A stretch of 5,119 nucleotides of DNA from positions 5,256 through 10,374 of the forward strand of contig PKUY01000348.1 in NCBI GenBank assembly GCA_003131705.1, in the 5' to 3' direction. Position 1 is the stretch's first letter; each line of letters starts with the position of its first letter. This stretch comes from Acidobacteriota bacterium (GTDB lineage: Bacteria; Acidobacteriota; Terriglobia; Acidiferrales; UBA7541). The notes beneath the pieces are model-generated. The model did no database searches and was not told the origin of the DNA. It saw nothing but the letters and a program-made list of their open reading frames with translations. This document shows, in pieces, positions 1 to 5,119 of this stretch. The translations under genes were made by a program, and so were the position numbers.

Positions 1-16
1 AAAGCAGGAGCCCAGG

Positions 17-424
17 ATGACTGCAAAAATTCTAATCGAAAATCAAAGTGAACAACAATCGGACGCGCGCTTCGAAGCGGTACAGAGAAATGAACGCCTT
101 CGCGCGGCTGAAGCTGACGACCGTCTCCAAAATCTCAATGAGCGGCTCGACAATGTGAACGCCGCTTCATATCTCGTCCGGCTGAAGAGCGGAGTTCACC
201 GCTTCGATCCGGTGCTCGACCTGCGGATAAAAGTGGAAGCCGTGCGCTGGATGCTTCGCATCGCGAAACATCTGAACGATCACGCTCGCGAAACAGTTTT
301 CTTCACTGTGATGAATTCTCTGGATCAACTCGAAAAAGCCGTTGAGTCAGGTGCGAGTTCGCACGAAGCGGGAGTGCGCGGCGCCGAAGTCCTTCATTCT
401 GACCTGCACCCGACGCACCTCTAA
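17..424 (+). CDS. Small hypothetical protein, helical/coiled-coil-like N-terminus
   Basis: I do not recognise this 135-residue protein. The ATG is preceded by GCAGGAG at 4-10, six bases upstream, which is a good Shine-Dalgarno site and supports this start. Residues about 10-50 are strongly charged (many E, R, D, Q, N) with regularly spaced hydrophobics, e.g. RLQNLNERLDNV at 36-47, which suggests an amphipathic or coiled-coil helix. Residues about 52-110 look like a compact helical segment with a W at 78 (EAVRWMLRIAKHL) and VFFTVMNSLDQLEKAV. The last 25 residues are low in hydrophobics, with several histidines, and look disordered. There is no signal peptide, membrane segment or cysteine. It converges on the dehydrogenase gene. 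The start of its transcription unit lies outside the window, so an operon partner to the left is possible. That it is a real gene rests on the ribosome site and coherent composition; the function is unknown. Confidence 0.6.
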   Translation: MTAKILIENQSEQQSDARFEAVQRNERLRAAEADDRLQNLNERLDNVNAASYLVRLKSGVHRFDPVLDLRIKVEAVRWMLRIAKHLNDHARETVFFTVMNSLDQLEKAVESGASSHEAGVRGAEVLHSDLHPTHL

Positions 425-522
425 AGATTCCGAATCTGAAGTCGCCGCCGGCTTTGTCTTCTCTGTCACGTCGGTGGGGCAACATCGCAATGCAGCATTT
501 CGGCGCGAATCCTACACGAATT
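425..522. other. Short convergent intergenic gap, nothing definite
   Basis: This 98-bp gap separates two converging genes, so a terminator would be expected. The only symmetry I see is AGATTC-C-GAATCT at 425-437, right after the TAA stop. It is too short and has no T-tract, so I do not call it a terminator. A + frame stays open through the gap (342-533) but overlaps the hypothetical gene and has no ribosome site of its own. Confidence 0.4.
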
Positions 523-1533
523 TCAAATCGTGATAACGATTTTGCCGATGAAGTTTCCGGACGACTGGTGCCGGAACGCATCCGCCGCTTGGTCGAATGA
601 AAAAACTTTATCGATGACGGGCTTGATCTGGTTCACATCGACCGCCTGAATCAATTGCTCGAGGCTCGAGCGCGGTCCCACGCCGATTCCGTGCAAGCTG
701 GCATTCTTGAACATCAGGTCGTGCGGATTCGCGTTTCCCTGCGGCCCCGCGAGGACGCCAATCAGCGCAATCTTTCCACTGTAGCCGATGCACTGAAACG
801 ATCGCGCCAGCGTGCCAATCCCGCCGTTCTCGATTACGCAATCGACGCCGCGCCCGCCCGTTAGCTTGAGGACTTCTTTTTCCCAATCGGGATGCGTTCT
901 GTAATTTACGCCGTCGGACGCGCCCAATCCGCGCACGCGCTCGATTTTCGCGTCGCTTGATGAAGTGACGATCACGCGCGCGCCAGCTGCCCGCGCGAAT
1001 TGCAGCGCGAGCATCGCGACGCCGCCCGTACCGAGGCAAAGGACCGTGTCGCCCGGCTTGATCGGCGTGCCCGAACGCATCAAACCGTTCCACGCTGTGG
1101 CTCCGGCGCACGGAAGCGTCGCCGCATCCTCGAACGACAGACTTTTCGGTATGGCGACCCACCCTTCTTCGTGCAGCGCTACATATTCCGCAAGCATGCC
1201 GTCGAGCGGAGCGCCGAGCGCGCCGCGCTGCTTCGGAGGCGAGCCGTCAATCCACACCTGAAAGAAGCTCGCTGCCACGCGGTCTCCCGGCTTGAAGCGA
1301 GTCACGCTTGCGCCGACGGCCAACACTTCGCCCGCGCCGTCGGACAGCGGAATCGTGTCCCGCTCGATCTTCGTGCGATACGTCCCCACGACGATCGCGT
1401 GATCGCGATAATTGAGCGACGTCGCGCGAATGCGGACCAGCACATCGCTCGGTCCAGGCTTCGGCTCAGGCCGCTCGCTGCGGCGCAGGCCGTCAAGATC
1501 CGTAATCCCAGTCTTGAATTCGTAAACCTTCAT
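523..1533 (-). CDS. MDR-superfamily NAD(P)-dependent alcohol dehydrogenase / quinone oxidoreductase (MDR7-like, non-zinc)
   Basis: This is a cytosolic oxidoreductase of the medium-chain dehydrogenase/reductase superfamily, 336 residues, full length for the family. The N-terminal GroES-like domain (about 1-125) shows SLNYRDHAIV (39-48), PLSDGAGEV (62-70) and KPGDRV (81-86). The Rossmann domain (about 130-270) shows PCAGATAWNGL (141-151) and the nucleotide loop LGTGGVA (167-173) with ARVIVTSSS (186-193). It also has LTGGRGVDCVIENGG (224-238). The position where zinc alcohol dehydrogenases carry the catalytic Cys is occupied by N-Y-R-D, so it probably works without catalytic zinc. The whole pattern matches my memory of the MDR7 subgroup often labelled 'zinc-dependent alcohol dehydrogenase family protein'. 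The substrate cannot be told. I chose the ATG at 1533 because family members typically begin M-K-x-Y-E; an adjacent ATG (1536) and a GTG (1542) are alternatives, and none has a clear Shine-Dalgarno site. It is transcribed divergently from the PLP enzyme gene. Confidence 0.9.
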   Translation of the reverse strand: MKVYEFKTGITDLDGLRRSERPEPKPGPSDVLVRIRATSLNYRDHAIVVGTYRTKIERDTIPLSDGAGEVLAVGASVTRFKPGDRVAASFFQVWIDGSPPKQRGALGAPLDGMLAEYVALHEEGWVAIPKSLSFEDAATLPCAGATAWNGLMRSGTPIKPGDTVLCLGTGGVAMLALQFARAAGARVIVTSSSDAKIERVRGLGASDGVNYRTHPDWEKEVLKLTGGRGVDCVIENGGIGTLARSFQCIGYSGKIALIGVLAGPQGNANPHDLMFKNASLHGIGVGPRSSLEQLIQAVDVNQIKPVIDKVFSFDQAADAFRHQSSGNFIGKIVITI

Positions 1534-1611
1534 CATGCGCACAAGAATAGCGGAATCCCGGCGCGCCGCAAACTGGTATGGTTAGCTGATAGGCAAGGGG
1601 AGGGCCCCGCC
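1534..1611. promoter_or_regulatory. Divergent upstream region shared by the dehydrogenase and PLP-enzyme genes
   Basis: These 78 bp lie between two divergent starts, so by position they must hold or overlap at least one promoter. I see a perfect 10-bp palindrome CGGCGCGCCG at 1559-1568 near the middle. I see no convincing -35/-10 pair in either direction: the best minus-strand match (TTGCGG, then TATTCT) would sit almost on the start codon. The location is well supported, but specific sites are not. Confidence 0.35.
1597..1604 (+). promoter_or_regulatory. Shine-Dalgarno site fixing the start of the PLP enzyme
   Basis: GGGGAGGG ends seven bases before the ATG at 1612. This decides the start against the reading frame's long upstream extension, which runs over the dehydrogenase gene in antisense. 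GGGG (1597-1600) could pair with CCCC (1605-1608) around an AGGG loop, so the site may be partly hidden in a small hairpin. Confidence 0.7.
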
Positions 1612-2877
1612 ATGGCTCCTAGCGACCGCCGCGATACCCAGCCGTTGAGACCATCCACAAAAGTTTTGACAGAGGGCTACGATCCCACGCTTTCGGTCGG
1701 CTCCGCGCGCCCCGCCGTTTTTCGCAGCTCGACGTACGTGTTTTCGAGTCCGGAGGCAGCCGAGCGCGCGTTTGACGTCGCGTCCGGCCGCGCGAAAGTT
1801 GCCAAGGGAGAAAGCCCAGACCTCATCTACTCGCGCTTCAACCATCCCAATGCGGAGATGCTCGAAGACCAGATCGTGTATCTCGAAAAGGGATCGGCAT
1901 CCGCGCTCGCATTCAATTCCGGCATGGCCGCGATCGTGACCTCGTTTTTCACTTTTCTGCACCCGGGCCAATCCGTGGTGTACACGATTCCGATTTACGG
2001 CGGCACGCAGCATTTCATTCAGGATTGTTTGTCGAAGTGGGGCGTATCGGGAATTCCAGTGCTGTCGGGCCGCGTCGATTTGCTGGGGCGCGCGATTCGC
2101 TCGGCTAAAAAACTCGGCGCGGTGATGCTGGAAACTCCCGCGAATCCCACGCTGATCATGACGGACATTCAGCAGATCTGCGACGCCGTCGCCGCGCTGA
2201 AGATTCCGAAGGGTGGAACGCGCCCTTTGGTGATGGTCGACAACACGATGCTCGGGCCGTCATTTCAACATCCACTGACGCTCGGCGCCGATCTGGTCGT
2301 CTATTCGGGGACAAAATACCTTTCCGGGTTCAGCGACATGCTCGCGGGCATCGTGCTCGCGAAGGATCCGGACCTGATTCGCAGGATTCGTCCCACGCGC
2401 GGCCTGTTCGGCACGATTCTGCAGCCCGACGAGTGTTGGATGCTGGGGGGGCGATTGTCCACGGTTCGTCTGCGCATGGACAAGGCCAGCATCAACGCGC
2501 AGCAGATTGCCGAGCGTCTTGCGGGCCATCCGAAAATCAAACGAGTGCACTATCCGACGCTTTTCACCGATCCGGAGCAGAAGCGGATTTACGCGGCGCA
2601 GTGCGACTACCCAGGCGGTATGTTCTCGCTGGAACTGAAAGGCGGGAAAGTGGCTGCGTTCAATTTCCTGCGCAACCTGCAGATCGGACGAAACGCCGTC
2701 TCGCTCGGCGGCGTGGAAACCCTCGCGTGTCATCCGAAGACCACCACGCATTCCGGCTTCACCGACAAGGAATTCGCCGACGCCGGCGTCACTGACGGCC
2801 TGGTCCGCATCTCCGTCGGCATCGAGCATTGGCGCGACCTGCTCGCCGACTTCGAGCAAGCGCTCGAATCCGCCTAG
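1612..2877 (+). CDS. PLP-dependent Cys/Met metabolism (cystathionine gamma-synthase/lyase) family enzyme
   Basis: This is a cytosolic fold-type I PLP enzyme of the transsulfuration family, 421 residues. Family members make or split C-S bonds of cystathionine, methionine or homoserine esters. Visible active-site elements are YSRFNHPN (73-80; Tyr and Arg that contact the phosphate of the neighbouring subunit's PLP), SGMAA (103-107), YGGT (129-132; Tyr stacking on PLP), ETPANPT (174-180), VDNT (209-212; Asp holding the pyridine nitrogen), SGTKYLSG (232-239; Lys235 as the Schiff-base lysine), SLGGVETL (364-371) and VRISVGIE (398-405; Arg399 binding the substrate carboxylate). All expected residues are present, so it should be active. 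Gly131 sits where methionine gamma-lyases have their marker Cys, and the Lys-Asp pair of those lyases appears as Arg263-Gly264, which argues against a classical MGL. The insert KIPKGGTRP (197-205) and the slightly long N-terminus fit the broad 'cystathionine gamma-synthase family protein' group. Exact reaction (gamma-synthase, gamma-lyase or O-acylhomoserine sulfhydrylase) is undecided. It is divergent from the dehydrogenase and 395 bp upstream of the exported protein. Confidence 0.9.
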   Translation: MAPSDRRDTQPLRPSTKVLTEGYDPTLSVGSARPAVFRSSTYVFSSPEAAERAFDVASGRAKVAKGESPDLIYSRFNHPNAEMLEDQIVYLEKGSASALAFNSGMAAIVTSFFTFLHPGQSVVYTIPIYGGTQHFIQDCLSKWGVSGIPVLSGRVDLLGRAIRSAKKLGAVMLETPANPTLIMTDIQQICDAVAALKIPKGGTRPLVMVDNTMLGPSFQHPLTLGADLVVYSGTKYLSGFSDMLAGIVLAKDPDLIRRIRPTRGLFGTILQPDECWMLGGRLSTVRLRMDKASINAQQIAERLAGHPKIKRVHYPTLFTDPEQKRIYAAQCDYPGGMFSLELKGGKVAAFNFLRNLQIGRNAVSLGGVETLACHPKTTTHSGFTDKEFADAGVTDGLVRISVGIEHWRDLLADFEQALESA

Positions 2878-3127
2878 TTGAAGTTGCTGCCGCCCGAACC
2901 GGGGACGGTCGCGGCCGGCCCGGACGAAACCTGCCGAGCGCCTGCGTCGTCTATACGACAGCGTGGTGGTATCTTCCACAGCCACAGGGCAGAGGCGATG
3001 AGCATCGGCACCGAGTGGCCACTTCAAAGCGTCAGCTTGGGTACGTGCGCCTGTTGCGGACTTTACCTTTCCCAATACGCCCGCCTGAGCTGGCTGCTCG
3101 GCTTCACTTGAGAATCCCACTCCTAAG

Positions 3128-3145
3128 CAACCGTCGGTTGTCTTT
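3128..3145 (+). terminator. Weak hairpin plus T-rich tail, possible terminator
   Basis: CAACC-GTC-GGTTG (3128-3140) forms a 5-bp stem, extendable by one G-U pair, followed by TCTTT. This is the only hairpin with a T-rich tail between the two + strand genes, so it could end the PLP-enzyme transcript or attenuate transcription into the exported-protein gene. The stem is short and the tail interrupted, so the call is weak. Confidence 0.25.
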
Positions 3146-3184
3146 CGCGCAGTAACCAACAAACAAATATTTGTCTTTGCGCGC
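3138..3184 (+). repeat. Direct repeat TTGTCTTT(G)CGCGC, two copies 33 bp apart
   Basis: TTGTCTTTCGCGC at 3138-3150 recurs as TTGTCTTTGCGCGC at 3171-3184, differing by one inserted G. Starts are 33 bp apart, about three helical turns, with the AT-rich stretch between them. This could be a pair of protein-binding sites or a small local duplication. The copies are directly visible; a regulatory role is inferred. Confidence 0.45.
3163..3174. promoter_or_regulatory. Perfect 12-bp AT-rich palindrome, possible operator or -10 region
   Basis: ACAAATATTTGT is an exact dyad in the most AT-rich stretch of the gap, about 100 bp before the start codon of the exported protein. Its position and symmetry fit a homodimeric regulator's half-sites or a promoter core. 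I could not pair it with a well-spaced -35 element (TTGTCT at 3138-3143 is at awkward spacing), so no promoter is claimed. Confidence 0.35.
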
Positions 3185-3210
3185 ATCGAGCCGTGCACGG
3201 CTCCGCGCGC
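3179..3210 (+). other. Strong GC-rich hairpin in the leader of the exported-protein gene
   Basis: A perfect 16-bp palindrome, GAGCCGTGCACGGCTC (3188-3203), is flanked by GCGCGC on each side (3179-3184 and 3205-3210). Together they give a potential 6+6 or more bp stem with a small internal loop (ATC opposite C) and a UGCA loop. No T-tract follows, so it is not a typical terminator. It lies 62 bases before the start codon and would be in the mRNA leader if transcription begins near the AT-rich palindrome. It may stabilise the transcript, block upstream read-through, or be a DNA operator. Confidence 0.5.
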
Positions 3211-3257
3211 ATCAGCTGCATGCATCTCGGCTGCACTTCCGGGGATGCAAGCTACAT

Positions 3258-3262
3258 AGGAG
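3258..3262 (+). promoter_or_regulatory. Shine-Dalgarno site fixing the start of the exported protein
   Basis: AGGAG lies ten bases before the ATG at 3273. It supports this start over the longer open frame beginning at 3171, and the chosen start puts a Tat-type signal peptide exactly at the N-terminus. Confidence 0.75.
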
Positions 3263-3272
3263 ACAGATCGTC

Positions 3273-3350
3273 ATGACACTCAAGAGAAGAAAATTATTAT
3301 CGTTGATGGGAATGACACCGGTGGCGCTGGCCGCGACTCCGGCTTTTGCG
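3273..3350 (+). other. Predicted Tat signal peptide
   Basis: Residues 1-26 show a basic n-region with twin arginines, KRRKLLSLMG (4-13). A weakly hydrophobic stretch follows (MTPVALAATP), then AFA (24-26), a good signal peptidase I site before KASS. The pattern fits the S/T-R-R-x-F-L-K consensus loosely (RR-K-L-L), and the modest hydrophobicity favours Tat over Sec. It implies export of an already folded, perhaps cofactor-bearing, protein. A Sec route is not excluded. Confidence 0.75.
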
Positions 3351-5018
3351 AAGGCGTCGTCCAAAGCCGCCGCAGTGGTGAAAACCGAAACCGGAAAGAT
3401 CACGGCGCTGAACCCGCGCGGGATGCCGCCCGCCATCCAATTGGTCCCGATGGCGACGCGACTGAACGCGCTGGACGGCAAAACGATTTACCTCGTGTCC
3501 GACGGATTTCCTGGCGCGGATGCGTTCCTGAACCAGATCAAGGTTTGGTTCAGCAAAAACATGCCCGCCGTCACCACGGAATTCCGGCTGAAGTCCGGCG
3601 GATTCGCGGACGAGGATCCAAAGCTGTTCGCGGAAATGAAGCAGAAGGCCAACGGCGTGATCATGGCCATCGGGCATTGCAGCACGTACACTCCCGCGAC
3701 GGTCGGCCACTGCATCACGTTCGAAAAAATGGGGCTGCCTTCGGCTCCCATCGTGACTATCGCGTTTAAGGACCTGGCAAAAACGAATGCCGCAAAACGC
3801 GGCATGCCCGACGAGCGCATCTGTTTCACTCCGCATCCGGTGTGGGGCAAGAACGACGCGGAAATGTACGGCTACCTCGAAGGAAACGATCCCGTCACCG
3901 GCAAGCCGTTCATGAAGGAAGTGATTTCCGCGCTGACTACTCCGCTGAACGCCGACGAACAGAAGTCGGGCACGATCACTCCGCCCGTGGGAGCGCCAAC
4001 CTTCGGCCCCGAATCCTCGCGGAACCTGCAACAGTATTACCTCGACAACGGAATGACCGACACTCTGCCGATCATCATTCCGACCGATGATCTCGTCGAG
4101 GAAATGCTGGCGGGCACGAGCCACAAGCCGGACGAAGTAATCGGCAAAATGACGCCGGCGCAGGGCGCGTTTCCGCCGTGGTCGTACAACGTGCGGCAGT
4201 GCGCGGTCAATGCCGTGATGGCGGGAGCGCGGCCGGAATATTTCCCGACTATCCTGGCAATCGCGTCCACCGGAATTTCGGCGCTGTTCAGCTCGACGAA
4301 CTCGCTGGTTTCCGCAGCCGTGATCAACGGACCGATCCGCGACAAACTCAACATGAATTACGGAATCGGCGCCATGGGCCCGTTCAATCAAGTGAACGCC
4401 ACGATCGGGCGCGCATGGACGCTGATGTCGAGAAACCTCGATGGCGGCGGCATCCCGGGCGAAACCTACATGGGCACGCAAGGAAACGTCGTCAACTACA
4501 GCAACCTGATCATTCCCGAGAATGAGAAGGACAGCCCGTGGACTCCGTTTCACGTGCAGAAAGGTTTCAAACCGGACGAGAACATCATCAGCTTCTTCTT
4601 CGGATTTGGAATCCAGCAAGGGCAGGGAGGCAGGGGGCTCGGTATTAAGCCGGTTCCGCACTTCCATGAAGCGATGGCGCACAACGTCTCGCCGTTTGCT
4701 TCGCTCTTCGGCGCGCTCATCGTTGTCGATCCGCTGGTCGCCAACGGTTTGGGCGATCTCGGTTTCAAGACGAAAGAACAACTCGCCGACTGGCTGCAGA
4801 AAAATACGCTGGTGAGCGTGAAGGACGTGAAGTCGATGCTCTTCAGCGGCCTGCCGAGAGGGCCCGAGGCTGCAAACCTCACCGACGATTCGATGGTGCC
4901 GAAGTGGCAGAAGGCGGACGCTTTCAACTTCATCGTAGTCGGCGGCCAAACCAACCCCTATCACCAGATCGGGAACCTCAGCTATCGCATGAGCGTCTCG
5001 ATCGATAAGTGGGTCTAG
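3273..5018 (+). CDS. Tat-exported two-domain protein: UGSC-family-like thiol domain fused to its large partner domain
   Basis: The protein has 581 residues. After the signal peptide, the first domain (about 45-240) opens with MATRLNALDGKTIYLVSDGF (60-79), then NGVIMAIGHCSTY (127-139), FEKMGLPSAPIVTIAF (150-165) and RGMPDERICFTPHPVWG (176-192). In order and spacing this matches my memory of UGSC (seleno)proteins, whose U/C-G-S-C redox motif sits before an E-K-x-G-x-P segment. Here the aligned tetrad is C136-S-T-Y139, so a Cys replaces selenocysteine and the second Cys is lost; C147 and C184 are nearby. The second domain (about 250-581) has TLPIIIPTDDLVEEMLAG (264-281), VRQCAVNAVMAGARPEYFP (307-325), IVVDP (483-487), KTKEQLADWL (499-508) and IVVGGQTNP (554-562). 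These match the large domain often found with UGSC proteins, usually as GLPVVPPT...NAVMAGCxPEY. HFHEAMAH (463-470) could bind a metal. The substrate is unknown; a periplasmic thiol/redox enzyme is inferred. Family placement is from memory of motifs, not a search. It probably has its own promoter and ends at a hairpin terminator. Confidence 0.8.
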   Translation: MTLKRRKLLSLMGMTPVALAATPAFAKASSKAAAVVKTETGKITALNPRGMPPAIQLVPMATRLNALDGKTIYLVSDGFPGADAFLNQIKVWFSKNMPAVTTEFRLKSGGFADEDPKLFAEMKQKANGVIMAIGHCSTYTPATVGHCITFEKMGLPSAPIVTIAFKDLAKTNAAKRGMPDERICFTPHPVWGKNDAEMYGYLEGNDPVTGKPFMKEVISALTTPLNADEQKSGTITPPVGAPTFGPESSRNLQQYYLDNGMTDTLPIIIPTDDLVEEMLAGTSHKPDEVIGKMTPAQGAFPPWSYNVRQCAVNAVMAGARPEYFPTILAIASTGISALFSSTNSLVSAAVINGPIRDKLNMNYGIGAMGPFNQVNATIGRAWTLMSRNLDGGGIPGETYMGTQGNVVNYSNLIIPENEKDSPWTPFHVQKGFKPDENIISFFFGFGIQQGQGGRGLGIKPVPHFHEAMAHNVSPFASLFGALIVVDPLVANGLGDLGFKTKEQLADWLQKNTLVSVKDVKSMLFSGLPRGPEAANLTDDSMVPKWQKADAFNFIVVGGQTNPYHQIGNLSYRMSVSIDKWV

Positions 5019-5030
5019 CAGCGCAAGAAA

Positions 5031-5065
5031 ATCCTGCGGCCGGCCAGTATCCCCGGCCGCAGGAT
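5031..5065. terminator. Perfect 13-bp inverted repeat, likely terminator (T-tract on minus side)
   Basis: ATCCTGCGGCCGG (5031-5043) and CCGGCCGCAGGAT (5053-5065) pair perfectly around a 9-base loop, 12 bases after the TAG of the exported-protein gene. On the + strand the stem is followed by CGCAATTCC, with no immediate T-run. On the minus strand it is followed by TTTCTT. It therefore looks more like an intrinsic terminator for a gene entering from the right, and may act in both directions between convergent genes. Confidence 0.7.
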
Positions 5066-5119
5066 CGCAATTCCTCCTCGCTTTTCGATCGAGACTCGTT
5101 CTAATCGCAACATTTCCGG
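5066..5119. other. Window edge after the terminator, no feature seen
   Basis: These 54 bases hold no open frame of useful length and no recognisable site. The minus-strand T-tract of the preceding hairpin hints that the next gene to the right is convergent, but its end is not visible here. Confidence 0.3.

Larger units (their letters stand above)
2878..3272. other. 395-bp intergenic region with hairpins; leader of the exported protein
   Basis: No convincing gene is present. Several short open frames run through it on both strands, but none has a good ribosome site or family resemblance. The left part (2878-2960) is very GC-rich without a T-tract, so no clear terminator follows the PLP enzyme gene. 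The middle (2963-3102) holds a series of short potential RNA stems: GTGG/CCAC (2966-2979), GCCAC/GTGGC (2981-2985 with 3015-3019) enclosing CGAT/ATCG (2996-3007), AAGC/GCTT (3027-3038), and a 7-bp stem with one bulged T (3083-3102). The right part (3128-3272) is AT-richer and then strongly symmetric; its elements are listed separately. The middle could be a structured RNA, a decayed mobile piece, or simply GC-rich DNA forming chance stems. Confidence 0.5.

Noticed and set aside
342..533. 63-codon + strand frame overlapping the hypothetical gene's 3' end
   Set aside because: It has no ribosome site, overlaps both neighbours, and has no recognisable composition. A frameshifted tail of the hypothetical gene was considered but has no support.
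1000..1611. Upstream extension of the PLP-enzyme reading frame
   Set aside because: It overlaps the dehydrogenase gene in antisense and reads as Arg-rich filler. The Shine-Dalgarno site at 1597-1604 and family homology begin the protein at 1612.
2998..3111. 37-codon open frame in the gap containing CACC and WLLGF
   Set aside because: The only purine-rich sequence is two or three bases from the ATG, too close to act, and I know no similar peptide. A leader peptide cannot be excluded.
2878..3170. Known riboswitch (SAM or cobalamin type) after noticing GCCAC and GCAACC strings
   Set aside because: The surrounding conserved cores of those classes are absent and the order of the pieces is wrong.
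2260..3225. Minus-strand open frame (321 codons) over the PLP enzyme 3' end and the gap
   Set aside because: It is antisense to conserved PLP-enzyme sequence for most of its length, with no recognisable motif and no ribosome site. It does extend into the gap, but nothing there looks conserved.
3171..3272. 34-codon N-terminal extension of the exported protein
   Set aside because: It would translate the GC hairpin and bury the twin-arginine signal inside the chain. The AGGAG before 3273 supports the shorter form.
3678..3680. Selenocysteine codon in the exported protein
   Set aside because: The codon at the putative redox position is TGC (Cys), and the frame has no internal TGA, so no recoding is needed.
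3297..4964. Long minus-strand open frame (555 codons) opposite the exported-protein gene
   Set aside because: It is rich in Arg, His and Asp, has no family motifs, and lies fully antisense to a gene with clear domains and a ribosome site. It is a GC-driven shadow.

Overview
The window is GC-rich and densely coded, and holds four protein genes. From left to right they are a small hypothetical protein (17-424, +), a medium-chain alcohol dehydrogenase/quinone oxidoreductase-type enzyme (523-1533, -), a PLP-dependent transsulfuration-family enzyme (1612-2877, +), and a Tat-exported two-domain protein (3273-5018, +). The last one resembles the UGSC (seleno)protein family fused to its usual large partner domain. 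There are no tRNA or rRNA genes, no CRISPR array and no recognisable insertion sequence. The codon use, short purine-rich Shine-Dalgarno sites and gene types suggest a free-living Gram-negative soil-type bacterium. Acidobacteriota is my best guess, but it rests on general style rather than a marker gene.

Layout. The hypothetical gene and the dehydrogenase converge over about 98 bp. The dehydrogenase and the PLP enzyme diverge from about 78 bp of shared upstream DNA (1534-1611). The PLP gene and the exported protein point the same way, but a 395-bp gap (2878-3272) separates them, so they are probably not one tight operon. The first part of that gap holds several small potential hairpins. The second part (about 3128-3210) is rich in symmetry: a 5-bp hairpin, a TTGTCTTT(G)CGCGC direct repeat 33 bp apart, a perfect 12-bp AT-rich palindrome and a strong GC-rich hairpin. 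This is most simply read as the promoter/leader region of the exported protein. That gene ends at a perfect 13-bp inverted repeat (5031-5065), which looks like a terminator and whose T-rich side lies on the minus strand.

How the genes may work together. The dehydrogenase has no visible catalytic-zinc ligand motif and looks like the MDR7-type branch of the MDR superfamily. The PLP enzyme has a complete set of active-site residues, but lacks the methionine gamma-lyase marker cysteine. The exported protein carries a CSTY tetrad where, in my recollection, UGSC proteins have U/C-G-S-C. A shared role in sulfur or thiol metabolism is possible but is only inferred from adjacency. The most interesting item is the Tat-exported UGSC-like fusion with an altered redox motif and an elaborate leader.
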